Shown here: positions 16,045-24,545 of the stretch, one piece after another
How positions within the stretch are numbered: position 1 is the first letter of the stretch
How the letters are laid out: each line of letters begins with the position of its first letter
Source: JAWWOL01 sp033851545
GTDB lineage: Bacteria > Actinomycetota > Actinomycetes > JAWWOL01
Length of the DNA: 64,000 nucleotides
Assembly (NCBI GenBank): GCA_033851545.1
Contig: JAWWOO010000109.1
Coordinates: forward strand, 1-64,000
Reading direction: 5' to 3'
Program-made: the position numbers and the translations under genes
The notes under the pieces: model-generated
What the model saw: the letters and a program-made list of their open reading frames with translations, nothing else
What the model was told of the DNA's origin: nothing
Database searches by the model: none

Positions 16045-17084
16045 GCTCCGGCATCGAGAACTCCCCGATCCTGGCGGTCGAGGCGAGCCGCGGGGAGAAT
16101 CCGCTCACCCCGGACGCAGCCCGGACGCCGCTCAACCGGCTCGCCGCCGCTTTCCAGCGTCCTGGTGTCGCCGCGGTTGTCGTGCTCGTCGTCGTCGTCG
16201 TCGTCGCATCGCTGATCTGGCCGTCGTTCCACTCCGCCGACAACCTGCGCAACGTGGTGCTCGGCCAGTCCTACCTCGGGATCCTGGCCATCGGGATGAC
16301 GCTGGTCATCATCACGGGCGGCATCGACCTGTCGGTCGGCTCGGTCTTCGCACTCGGCGGCGTCGTGGGTGTGTGGTTCAACTCGCACGGCGGCGTCGTG
16401 TTCGCCATCGTCATGACCCTTCTCGTCTGCGGGGCAGTGGGACTGGTCAACGGCACGTTGATCGCGTACGGCGGCATGGCGCCGTTCATCGTGACGCTCG
16501 CGGCGTTGTTCGGCGTCCGAGGGCTCGTCTACCAGCTCACCAACGCCGGCGCCACCACCTACCAGGCGCCCAAGGACTCCGCCTTCGCGCACCTCGGGAC
16601 CGGGCTGTGGTTCAGCTTCGGCATCCCCATCTTCATCGCCATCGCGGCCTACATCATCGGCTACGTCGTGCTCGAACGGACCCCGTTCGGGCTCGCCGTG
16701 TTCTCGATCGGTGGCAGCGAGGCCGCCGCCACCTTGATGGGCCTGAAGGTCCGCCGTACCAAGGTCATCCTGTACGTCGCCTCCGCCATGCTGGCCGGCA
16801 TCGCCGGCATGCTCCAAGCAGCGCAGCTCGTTTCGGCCAGCCCGATCATCGCCTCCGGCTACGAGCTGTCCACCATTGCCGCCGTCGTCATCGGCGGCAC
16901 TCTGCTGACAGGTGGCTCCGGCAGCTTGCTGGGTACGGCTGCCGGTGTACTTCTGCTGGGTGCCATTACCAGCATCCTCACCGAGCTGCAGCTGCAGTCG
17001 GCATGGAACCAGGTGGTCCAGGGCGCGTTCCTGGTCGTGGTCGTCACCCTGCAGCGCGTACTCAACCGGGCGCGCCAGAAATGA
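16041..17084 (+). CDS. Sugar ABC transporter permease 2 (YjfF-like)
   Basis: 347 residues, polytopic, with a cytosolic N-terminal tail of ~45 residues and a strongly hydrophobic first helix (VVVLVVVVVVASLIW). Family signatures are ITGGIDLSVGSVFALGG, YGGMAPFIVTLAALFGVRG and AAVVIGGTLLTGGSGSLLG. It overlaps permease 1 by 4 nt (ATGA), so the two subunits are coupled and probably assemble as a heterodimer. galT begins 139 bp downstream. Confidence 0.93.
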   Translation: MSSGIENSPILAVEASRGENPLTPDAARTPLNRLAAAFQRPGVAAVVVLVVVVVVASLIWPSFHSADNLRNVVLGQSYLGILAIGMTLVIITGGIDLSVGSVFALGGVVGVWFNSHGGVVFAIVMTLLVCGAVGLVNGTLIAYGGMAPFIVTLAALFGVRGLVYQLTNAGATTYQAPKDSAFAHLGTGLWFSFGIPIFIAIAAYIIGYVVLERTPFGLAVFSIGGSEAAATLMGLKVRRTKVILYVASAMLAGIAGMLQAAQLVSASPIIASGYELSTIAAVVIGGTLLTGGSGSLLGTAAGVLLLGAITSILTELQLQSAWNQVVQGAFLVVVVTLQRVLNRARQK

Positions 17085-17223
17085 CCCCGGACGCCATGGT
17101 CCCCGCGCGAGCAGACGGGGCCGAGGTCCGCACGGCACTCATCTGCCGGCCGCTGACAACCTCGACTGCGCCGTCCTCGTTTAGAGGGCTGTTGAACGCA
17201 ACCAACACGGGAGATGAACTCGC

Positions 17224-18357
17224 ATGACCGACGTCGCCATGGCCGTCCTCGGCGCCGCCGAAGGAGGGGTGTCACCCACGGTATTCAAGACGCTGATCCG
17301 GCTCTCCGACGGGCGCGAGCTGTTCTACTTCGACGAGGTGGCGACCGACCGGTCGGCGCGCGACACGCGTGACCTGCCGGCGACCGAGACCAACAGCCTG
17401 ATCCGGCTCGACCCGGTGCTCGACGAATGGACCGTCGTCGCCTCGCACCGGCAGTCCCGGACCTACCTGCCGCCGGCCGACGAGTGCCCGCTGGACCCGT
17501 CGAGTGCCGAACGGCCGACGGAGATCCCGGCGTCGTCCTACGACGTTGTGGTCTTCGAGAACCGCTTTCCCTCGCTGGCGCAGGGATCGGTGGCCGAGAG
17601 CATCGGCGGTGCGGCTCCTTCCTTCTTCGCCTCGCGTCCGGGCAACGGCCGCTGCGAGGTGGTCTGCTTCACCTCCGACCACAACTCGTCGTTCTCCGCG
17701 CTGCCGTTCCACCGGGTGCGGATGGTCATGGACATGTGGGCCGACCGTACTGCTGCGTTGTCCGCGTTGCCCGGCGTCGAGCTGGTCTTCCCGTTCGAGA
17801 ACCGCGGCGAGGAGATCGGCGTCACGCTGCATCACCCACACGGCCAGATCTACGCCTACCCGTTCCTCGCGCCGCGCGTCGCCCGTCAGGTCGCCGTCGC
17901 CCGTGAACACCTGGCCCAGACCGGCAAGCTGATCTGCTGCGAGGTCGTCGCGGCCGAGTCCGCCGAGGAGCGGGTGGTCGGGTCCTCCGAGCACTGGGTG
18001 GCCTTCGTGCCGTTCGCCGCACGCTGGCCGTACGAGGTGCACCTCTATCCGCGTCGCCACGTCGCCGATCTCACCGAGCTGACCTCGGTCGAACGCGACG
18101 AGTTCTCGGTTCTCTATCCGGACGTGCTCAGGCGGTTCGACAAGCTCTTCGACAAGCCGATGCCGTACATCTCGGCCTGGAACCAGGCGCCGGTCCACCA
18201 GGAGCGCGAGCTGGGCCACCTGCACCTCGAGCTGTTCTCGTCCAGGCGCTCGGCGACCAAGCTGAAGTTCCTGGCCGGCAGCGAGTCGGCGATGGGTGTC
18301 TTCGTCAACGACGTCACTCCCGAGGATGCTGCGAGGATGTTGCGCGATGCCCTCTAA
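17224..18357 (+). CDS. galT: Galactose-1-phosphate uridylyltransferase
   Basis: 377 residues of the class I HIT-superfamily enzyme that exchanges UMP between UDP-glucose and galactose-1-phosphate in the Leloir pathway. The nucleotidylated histidine lies in HHPHGQIYAYPF. Other markers are VVFENRFPSL, FTSDHNSSFSAL, EHWVAFVPFAARWPYEVHL and the late ELGHLHLE. ATG 17224 has GGGAGA 10 nt upstream. The preceding 139 bp show no convincing terminator, so it may be read through from the importer genes. galK overlaps its end. Confidence 0.95.
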   Translation: MTDVAMAVLGAAEGGVSPTVFKTLIRLSDGRELFYFDEVATDRSARDTRDLPATETNSLIRLDPVLDEWTVVASHRQSRTYLPPADECPLDPSSAERPTEIPASSYDVVVFENRFPSLAQGSVAESIGGAAPSFFASRPGNGRCEVVCFTSDHNSSFSALPFHRVRMVMDMWADRTAALSALPGVELVFPFENRGEEIGVTLHHPHGQIYAYPFLAPRVARQVAVAREHLAQTGKLICCEVVAAESAEERVVGSSEHWVAFVPFAARWPYEVHLYPRRHVADLTELTSVERDEFSVLYPDVLRRFDKLFDKPMPYISAWNQAPVHQERELGHLHLELFSSRRSATKLKFLAGSESAMGVFVNDVTPEDAARMLRDAL

Positions 18358-19543
18358 CTCCGGCGTCGAGCCCGATCGTACGGAAACGGCGGGTCAGATG
18401 AGTGCCGACGCGGTTGCCGCCGGGTTCGAGGCGGTGTACGGGTTCCCTCCGGCCGGGGTGTGGGCGGCGCCGGGCCGGGTCAACCTGATCGGTGAGCACG
18501 TCGACTACAACGGCGGGGTCATGCTGCCGTTCGCGATCGACCGCGACCTCCGGCTGGCGGCAAGGCCCCGCGACGACGGCGTTTTCCGGGCGGCCTCCGC
18601 CCAGGCCGAAGGCACGGTCGAGATCGCCCTGGACGACGTCGCCGAGGGCACGGTCGAGGGCTGGCTCGCCTATCCGGCGGGCGTGGCCCGGTTCGTACGC
18701 GACCTCGGTGGCCCTGGCGGCGCCGACATCTTCATCAGCGGCAACATCCCCGGCGGGTCAGGGCTTTCCTCGTCCGCAGCCTTGTTGTGCGCGACGGCCG
18801 TTGCGATGGTCGAGCTCGGTGGGGTGGAGATCGATGGCCTCTCCCTGGCCCTGCTGTGTCAGCGGGCAGAGAACGTCATCGTCGGCGTGCCCTCCGGGAT
18901 GATGGACCAGACCGCGTCGATGATGTCGACCGCCGGCCACGCGCTGATGATCGATGCCGAGGGCCCTCGCGTCGAGCAGGTCCCGTTCGACCCGGCGGCA
19001 GAGGGCCTCACCGTGACCGTTCTGGTGACCAACGTCGTGCACCAGCTGGCCGACGGGCAGTACGCCGAGCGGCGGGCATCGTGTGAGAAGGCCGCGTCGA
19101 TCCTCGGTGTCGCCACCCTGCGCGAGGTCGTCGGGATGCCGCTGGGCGAGATCGAGGCCAACCTCGACGACGCGCTGTTGTTCAAGCGCACGCGCCACGT
19201 CGTGACCGAGATCGAGCGGACGCTCAAGGCCATCGACCTGCTTCGCGCAGGCGACCTGCTCTCGGTCGCCCCGCTGATCAGCGAGTCGCACGTGTCACTG
19301 CGGGATGACTACGAGGTTTCCTGCGCCGAGCTCGACACCGCGGTCGAGGCCGCGCTGTCCGTCGGTGCACTGGGCGCCCGTATGATCGGCGGTGGGTTCG
19401 GCGGGTCCGCCATCGCGATCGTCCCGGTCGCCCTGGTCGGAGCCGTCGACGAGGCCGTCCACGCGGCATTCGCTGAGCGAGGCTTTCGCGCCCCAGCCGT
19501 CTTCGACGCGCTGCCGGCACCGGGGGCGCGGAGGATCACGTGA
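18347..19543 (+). CDS. galK: Galactokinase
   Basis: About 398 residues of a GHMP kinase that phosphorylates galactose at C1 with ATP. The signature APGRVNLIGEHVDYNGG, the ATP loop IPGGSGLSSSAAL and the late motif ARMIGGGFGGSAIA are intact. ATG 18347 overlaps galT by 11 nt and has GAGG upstream. ATG 18398 would give an N-terminus closer in length to the E. coli enzyme and cannot be excluded. The gene ends in a GTGA overlap with galE. Confidence 0.94.
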   Translation: MPSNSGVEPDRTETAGQMSADAVAAGFEAVYGFPPAGVWAAPGRVNLIGEHVDYNGGVMLPFAIDRDLRLAARPRDDGVFRAASAQAEGTVEIALDDVAEGTVEGWLAYPAGVARFVRDLGGPGGADIFISGNIPGGSGLSSSAALLCATAVAMVELGGVEIDGLSLALLCQRAENVIVGVPSGMMDQTASMMSTAGHALMIDAEGPRVEQVPFDPAAEGLTVTVLVTNVVHQLADGQYAERRASCEKAASILGVATLREVVGMPLGEIEANLDDALLFKRTRHVVTEIERTLKAIDLLRAGDLLSVAPLISESHVSLRDDYEVSCAELDTAVEAALSVGALGARMIGGGFGGSAIAIVPVALVGAVDEAVHAAFAERGFRAPAVFDALPAPGARRIT

Positions 19544-20502
19544 AGTTGCTCGTCACCGGCGGTGCCGGCTACATCGGCAGCGTCGTCACCGCGGTGCTCC
19601 GCGAGGGTGGCCACCAGGTCACCGTGCTGGACAGCCTGATCACCGGTCACCGTGATGCTGTTCCTGCCGAGGTCGAGTTCGTCAAGGCCGATGTGGCCGA
19701 CAGTGCCGCCGTACGAGCGGTTCTCGAGGGCAACGGCTATGACGGGGTGCTGCACTTCGCGGCCCTGTCCCTGGTCGGTCAGTCGGTCACCGACCCCGAG
19801 AGCTACTTCGCCAACAACGTCGCCGGTTCGATCACGCTGGTCCGCGAGGTCGTCGCCGCCGGGGTGCCGCGGTTCGTCTTCTCCTCGACCGCCGCGACCT
19901 ATGGCGAGCCGGAGGTCGTGCCGATCACCGAGGATGCGCCGACCAAGCCGACCAACCCGTACGGCGCCTCCAAGCTGGCCGTCGACGAGCTGCTGCGCTT
20001 CACCGCTGCGGCTCGCCCGCTGTCGGCGACCAGCCTCCGCTACTTCAACGTCGCCGGAGCGCACGGTGACATCGGCGAACGGCACACCACCGAGACCCAC
20101 CTCATTCCGAACATCCTGGCCGTGCCGGCCGGCAAGCGCGACGCGGTCGAGGTGTTCGGCCACGACTACCCGACGGCCGACGGATCTGCCGTACGCGACT
20201 ACATCCACGTGGTCGACCTGGCCAACGCCCACGTACGGGCCCTCGAGACCTCCGACCAGCCGGGCCATCGGGTGTTCAACCTCGGCATCGGCCGCGGCTA
20301 CTCCGTGCTCGAGGTCGTCGACACCGTGCGCGCCGTGACCGGCCACCCGGTCCCCGTACGCGAGTCGCCGCGCCGTGCCGGCGACCCGGCCACCTTGGTG
20401 GCGTCGAGCGCCAAGGCCAACGCCGAGCTGGGCTGGGCCGCCGAGCGCAACCTCGAGCAGATGGTCGCCGACGCCTGGCGCTTCTACCAGCTGCAGGACT
20501 GA
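19540..20502 (+). CDS. galE: UDP-glucose 4-epimerase
   Basis: 320 residues of an extended short-chain dehydrogenase that interconverts UDP-galactose and UDP-glucose, closing the Leloir pathway. It shows the NAD motif LVTGGAGYIGS, LHFAALSLVGQSV, catalytic Ser/Thr in FSSTAATYG, Tyr-Lys in NPYGASKLAVDELL, and RYFNVAGAHGDIGE. GTG 19540 overlaps the galK stop by 4 nt. It is the last gene of the galactose module; a hairpin follows at 20513. Confidence 0.95.
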   Translation: MKLLVTGGAGYIGSVVTAVLREGGHQVTVLDSLITGHRDAVPAEVEFVKADVADSAAVRAVLEGNGYDGVLHFAALSLVGQSVTDPESYFANNVAGSITLVREVVAAGVPRFVFSSTAATYGEPEVVPITEDAPTKPTNPYGASKLAVDELLRFTAAARPLSATSLRYFNVAGAHGDIGERHTTETHLIPNILAVPAGKRDAVEVFGHDYPTADGSAVRDYIHVVDLANAHVRALETSDQPGHRVFNLGIGRGYSVLEVVDTVRAVTGHPVPVRESPRRAGDPATLVASSAKANAELGWAAERNLEQMVADAWRFYQLQD

Positions 20503-20512
20503 CCGCTCCAGA

Positions 20513-20550
20513 CGGCGACTCCGGGGGCCGATAAAGGGCGGTAGTCGCCG
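20513..20550 (+). terminator. Hairpin after galE, possible terminator or leader structure
   Basis: CGGCGACT (20513-20520) and AGTCGCCG (20543-20550) form a perfect 8-bp stem with a 22-nt loop, 11 bp after the galE stop. No run of T follows. It lies 20 nt before a short reading frame, so it may instead structure that leader. Confidence 0.4.
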
Positions 20551-20569
20551 CACACAACGGGGGAGTCGC

Positions 20570-20623
20570 ATGTCCGAGCAACCCGCCCAGCGATCGTTGC
20601 GGATGCCCGGGTCAGTGGCATGA
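20570..20623 (+). CDS. 17-residue leader-type peptide
   Basis: A short frame starts at ATG 20570 behind the strong site GGGGGAG and encodes MSEQPAQRSLRMPGSVA. Its stop TGA overlaps the ATG of the membrane protein gene at 20620 (ATGA). The spacing suggests it delivers ribosomes to the downstream start. No regulatory codon run is present. Coding status rests only on the ribosome site and the overlap. Confidence 0.35.
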   Translation: MSEQPAQRSLRMPGSVA

Positions 20624-21534
20624 GGCACGCAGCCGCACCGCCGCCGATGCGCCGTCCCGTGACCCTCTCCGCGGCGCTGCTGGTCCTGGGCACCGCCGCG
20701 ATGGTCGCCCGCAACGAGGTCGTCCTACGGGCCGACCAGTGGTGGGGCTACCGTGACGAGCTCCAGCAGATCGCCGCCGGCCGGCCATGGCGGACGGCGC
20801 ACGGGCTGCCGGCGATCGCTGCCCCCGCCACGCCTGCCCCGCTGCACGTGCACGACCTGCTGCTTCAGGCGCTGCCGACGGGCCTGACCCTCCTGGTCGC
20901 GGGTGCGCTGAGCCTGGTGCTCATCGCGTCAGGCCGCAAAGTGCTCTGGCTGCCGGTCGCCCTGGCCGGCCTTTCTGTGCACACCAATGTCGTCTACCTG
21001 CGCGGCGGCCTGGTCGACGACCAGGCACTGCCCGCACTCACCGCCTCCCTCGGGGTCGTCCTGCTGGCCGCCGCACCGATCCTGCTCAGCCTCCGGGGCG
21101 TGCGGCTGCACCAACGGATGCCCAACGGCCAGCTGATTCCGACGGTGGTAGTCGTCGGTGCGCTGTTCGCCGATGCCGTACGAAGTCTGGGGCCGTGGTA
21201 CTCCGGCGACTCCAACCCCCCCGAAGCGGCGCCGGCTTTCGCACTGTTCGTCTTCGCCGCACTCATCGTCACCGGTCCGCTGCGGAGGCGCTGGCTGGCA
21301 CCGGTGCTCGTGGCGCCGTTGCTCGCTCTGCCGCCGCTCGGCGTTGCCGCATCCGGAGTTCTCCGCGGCAACGGCTGGGACGCCCCGGACCTGACCGGGG
21401 TGTTGTCGGGTGCGGCCGTCATGTTGGCCCTGGGAGCCGTCACTCCGCTGCTCGGCCGGTGGGCGATCACCGGCTGGCGGTCGCTGGCCGCCCGGCCGTC
21501 GGTCCCGGAGGCGAGTCAGGCCGCTCCGGCCTGA
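20620..21534 (+). CDS. Uncharacterised polytopic membrane protein
   Basis: 304 residues that I do not recognise. After a first hydrophobic helix (residues 14-28) comes an extracytoplasmic-looking stretch of ~50 residues (RADQWWGYRDELQQIAAG), then about six to seven further hydrophobic segments separated by short basic loops (SLRGVRLHQRMPNG, GPLRRRW). No enzymatic motif is apparent. It lies between galE and dapD on the same strand and ends 21 bp before dapD, so it may share a transcript with the diaminopimelate genes. Confidence 0.7.
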   Translation: MRHAAAPPPMRRPVTLSAALLVLGTAAMVARNEVVLRADQWWGYRDELQQIAAGRPWRTAHGLPAIAAPATPAPLHVHDLLLQALPTGLTLLVAGALSLVLIASGRKVLWLPVALAGLSVHTNVVYLRGGLVDDQALPALTASLGVVLLAAAPILLSLRGVRLHQRMPNGQLIPTVVVVGALFADAVRSLGPWYSGDSNPPEAAPAFALFVFAALIVTGPLRRRWLAPVLVAPLLALPPLGVAASGVLRGNGWDAPDLTGVLSGAAVMLALGAVTPLLGRWAITGWRSLAARPSVPEASQAAPA

Positions 21535-21555
21535 CCTTTCGGTAGGCTCGCGGGC

Positions 21556-22404
21556 ATGACCACGACCGACCAAACTGCTGTGCCGAGCTCGATCTCGCCG
21601 CTCATCGACGCGCTCTGGGAACGGCGTACCGAGCTCAGCCCTGCGGACACCGACGCCCGTAACGCGGTCGTCGAGGCCATCGATGCCCTCGACGCCGGCA
21701 CCGCGCGGGTCGCCTGGGTCGACGAGGCCACGGACAGCGTGGTGGTCGACGAGCGGGCCAAGCGCTCCATCCTGCTGGGCTTCAAGGTCCTGGACATGGT
21801 CGACTCCTCCGCCGGCGGCTTCGTCTACCACGACCGGATGCCGCTGAAGACCCGGTTCGACGGCGTGCGCGTCGTGCCCGGGGCGATCGCCCGCTGGGGC
21901 TCCCACATGGCGCCCGGGGTCATCCTGATGCCGAGCTTCACGAACATCGGCGGCTACGTCGACTCGGGCACCCTGGTCGACACCTGGGCGACGGTCGGGT
22001 CCTGTGCCCAGGTCGGCAAGAACGTTCACCTCTCCGGCGGCGTGGGTCTCGGCGGGGTGCTCGAGCCGCCGTCGGCGCGGCCGGTGGTCGTCGAGGACGA
22101 CGCGTTCGTCGGGTCGCGGGCGATGGTCGTCGAAGGCGCGCGCGTACGCCGCGGTGCCAAGCTCGGCGCGGGTGTCATCCTCACCTCGTCAACCCGGGTC
22201 TTCGACTCCGCGACCGGCGACGAGCTGCCCCGCGGCGAGGCCCCCGAGCGGTCGGTCTGCGTGATGGCCAACCGGGTGAAGTCCTTCCCCGGCGGCGACT
22301 TCGGCCTGCCCTGCCTGCTGGTGCTGCGCCGGCTGGCCGAGGGCGAGATCCACGACAAGCTCGCGCTCAACGACACGCTGCGAGAGCATGGCCTGGCGAC
22401 ATGA
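21556..22404 (+). CDS. dapD: Tetrahydrodipicolinate N-succinyltransferase, proteobacterial-type
   Basis: 282 residues with a left-handed beta-helix of hexapeptide repeats. It would transfer succinyl from succinyl-CoA to tetrahydrodipicolinate in the diaminopimelate pathway. VDTWATVGSCAQVGKNVHLS, GGVGLGGVLEPPSARPVVV and EDDAFVGSRAMVVEGARV align with the E. coli-type enzyme. From memory, most actinobacteria encode a different and longer DapD (Rv1201c type). The gene overlaps dapE by 4 nt (ATGA), so the succinylase pathway is kept as a pair. Confidence 0.92.
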   Translation: MTTTDQTAVPSSISPLIDALWERRTELSPADTDARNAVVEAIDALDAGTARVAWVDEATDSVVVDERAKRSILLGFKVLDMVDSSAGGFVYHDRMPLKTRFDGVRVVPGAIARWGSHMAPGVILMPSFTNIGGYVDSGTLVDTWATVGSCAQVGKNVHLSGGVGLGGVLEPPSARPVVVEDDAFVGSRAMVVEGARVRRGAKLGAGVILTSSTRVFDSATGDELPRGEAPERSVCVMANRVKSFPGGDFGLPCLLVLRRLAEGEIHDKLALNDTLREHGLAT

Positions 22405-23453
22405 CGACTGCCGAGTCGCCGCTGGACGAGCTGGTCACGTTCCTCGTCGACACGCCGTCGGTCTCCGGCAACGAAGCTGAGCTCGCCGACTGGGTCTTCG
22501 CGGCGCTGGCCCCGTACGAACATCTGAGCGTTGTCCGCGACGGAAATGCCGTGGTGGCAAGAACTGCGCTCGGCCAGGCGTCTCGCGTCATCCTCGCCGG
22601 GCACCTCGACACGGTGCCGATCGCCGACAACCTGCCGTCCCGTCGTGAGGGATCCCGGCTGTACGGCTGTGGCGCCTCGGACATGAAGGCCGGCGTGGCG
22701 GTCATGCTGTCCCTCGCGGCCTCGTTGCGGGAGCCGAGGCATGACCTGACCTACGTCTTCTACGACTGCGAGGAGGTCGAGGCTGTCCGCAGCGGGCTGG
22801 GCCGGGTCGCGGGCAACCACCGCGACTGGCTGGCCGGAGACCTCGCGATCGTGATGGAGCCGAGTGCCGGCGACATCGAGGCGGGTTGTCAGGGGACACT
22901 GCGGGTCGAGGTCACAGTGCCTGGTACGAGGGCGCACTCGGCGCGGTCGTGGCTCGGCGACAACGCGATCCACCACGCCGGTGCGCTGCTTCGCACCCTG
23001 GAGTCGTACGTGCCGCGGCAGCCGGAGGTCGACGGCATCACCTACCACGAGGGCCTCAACGCCGTCGGCATCCGTGGTGGGGTGGCCGGCAACGTCATCC
23101 CGGACGAGTGCGTGGTGACCGTGAACTACCGGTTTGCGCCTGACCTGACCGGCGACGAGGCGTTCGCCCACGTCCGCGAGGTCCTCGCCCCGTACGACTG
23201 CGTGCTCACCGACCTGTCCGAAGGTGCCCGGCCCGGCCTGGACCGCTTGCTGGTCAAGGACTTCGTCGCCGCCGTGGGCCGCGAGCCCCAGGCGAAGTAC
23301 GGCTGGACGGACGCCGCCCGGTTCTCCGCACTCGGCGTGCCCGCACTCAACTGGGGCCCGGGCGAACCCAACCTCGCCCACTCGCGCGGCGAGTACGTCG
23401 ACCTGCCCCAGCTGGACGAGTGCGCAGCAGTCCTGCGCGCGTGGTTGGCCTAG
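22401..23453 (+). CDS. dapE: Succinyl-diaminopimelate desuccinylase
   Basis: 350 residues of the M20 di-zinc amidohydrolase family, removing succinate to give L,L-diaminopimelate. Metal and catalytic motifs are AGHLDTVP, GCGASDMKAG, the catalytic Glu pair in DCEEVE and a late NLAHSRGEYV. The inserted dimerisation domain spans roughly residues 165-275. It is translationally coupled to dapD. Its TAG stop lies in a CTAG palindrome shared with the convergent SecD-like gene. Confidence 0.94.
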   Translation: MTTAESPLDELVTFLVDTPSVSGNEAELADWVFAALAPYEHLSVVRDGNAVVARTALGQASRVILAGHLDTVPIADNLPSRREGSRLYGCGASDMKAGVAVMLSLAASLREPRHDLTYVFYDCEEVEAVRSGLGRVAGNHRDWLAGDLAIVMEPSAGDIEAGCQGTLRVEVTVPGTRAHSARSWLGDNAIHHAGALLRTLESYVPRQPEVDGITYHEGLNAVGIRGGVAGNVIPDECVVTVNYRFAPDLTGDEAFAHVREVLAPYDCVLTDLSEGARPGLDRLLVKDFVAAVGREPQAKYGWTDAARFSALGVPALNWGPGEPNLAHSRGEYVDLPQLDECAAVLRAWLA

Positions 23454-24499
23454 CCGCTCATCTCCCCGGCGAGGTAGCCCGCTTGCTGCTCGTCGAACGC
23501 CTTCGTCCCACCGGTGACGACGAACTGTCCATCGGTGATGTCCTGCTCGATGATGGCCGCGCTCAGCAGCTTCCCGTCGAGCACGATGGCGAGTTGATTC
23601 TTCGGCTGGGACTGGGTTGCGACCCTCTGGGTCAGCTGGCCGAACGCGGTTCGGTCGTGGGCGTTGAGCGACACCTGGACCACCCAGCCCCGAGCCGAGT
23701 CGTCCACACTCTGGACCAACTTCGGTACGAAGTTCATCCAGATCGGCGCGAGACCGTAGCAGGTCTTCGGATCTTCTGCCTGGGGCAACGTCAGGTCGAA
23801 CCCGGCCCGACTGGGGTCTGAGCAGGCGAAGGTAGCGAGGACCTGCCGGATCTGCAGGGCATCGGGGCCCGCGACAGCCTCGCCGACCTGCTTGCCGTTC
23901 TTGTCCCGTGCCCTAAGGCTCATCACCTTGCCCTGGGCGACCACCACTCCGTAGGGGAAGCCGTCCGCCGAGCTCGGACTGAGCCCTTCGCCACTACCGT
24001 CGGGATGACGCACGTCGACGTAAGCCACGTCTGGCGCGACGGAGACGAACATCGCATCCGCGCCGATGTTGGCCACGGTCATGGGCGTTCCAGCAGATGG
24101 CGTGACACTCGAGCACTCGCTTTGCGTGGAGGCGCTGTGCCCACCGGCCGTCTCGAAACAGAGATGCCTGCCCTGCCAATAGACCACGTATTGGCCACCC
24201 GACGCACGGGACAGTCCGATGTAGCCCGTCGTCGCGTGGTTGGGGTTGTTCGGGTCGGTGAGGTTGGTCCGCCAGCTCGGAGACGTGCTGCTCGTCGAGG
24301 TGGTGCTCTCTCGGCCGATCTGGAGCTGCAGTACGCCGAAGGCGCCGATTGCTGCGATGGCGACGAGCCCGGCCGCTGCCGTACGCCGGTGTCGGCGGAG
24401 CCTCGAGGCCCGGCGGCGGGCGTCGGCTGACGGCGATGGGTGCAGCGGCGGGTTTGATGCCAGCTCCCGCAGGGTTCGGGTCAGGGTGGTCTCGTCCAT
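23450..24499 (-). CDS. Membrane-anchored protein with SecD P1-head-like domain, sigma-associated
   Basis: 349 residues. A basic cytosolic N-terminus (~45 residues, RRRASRLRRHRR) precedes one transmembrane helix (AAAGLVAIAAIGAFGVLQL). The exterior region ends in a domain resembling the P1 head of SecD: QLAIVLDGKLLSAAIIEQD then ITDGQFVVTGG. It follows a SigE-family sigma gene, and the intact sigma frame would overlap its ATG (TGATG). An anti-sigma or envelope-sensing role is therefore plausible but unproven. ATG 24499 is preferred over the adjacent GTG 24502. Confidence 0.75.
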   Translation of the reverse strand: MDETTLTRTLRELASNPPLHPSPSADARRRASRLRRHRRTAAAGLVAIAAIGAFGVLQLQIGRESTTSTSSTSPSWRTNLTDPNNPNHATTGYIGLSRASGGQYVVYWQGRHLCFETAGGHSASTQSECSSVTPSAGTPMTVANIGADAMFVSVAPDVAYVDVRHPDGSGEGLSPSSADGFPYGVVVAQGKVMSLRARDKNGKQVGEAVAGPDALQIRQVLATFACSDPSRAGFDLTLPQAEDPKTCYGLAPIWMNFVPKLVQSVDDSARGWVVQVSLNAHDRTAFGQLTQRVATQSQPKNQLAIVLDGKLLSAAIIEQDITDGQFVVTGGTKAFDEQQAGYLAGEMSG

Positions 24500-24545
24500 C
24501 ACAGCTCCGTCTCGTGGCCTGTGCGGGCGGCGAGCATCGCGGGGT

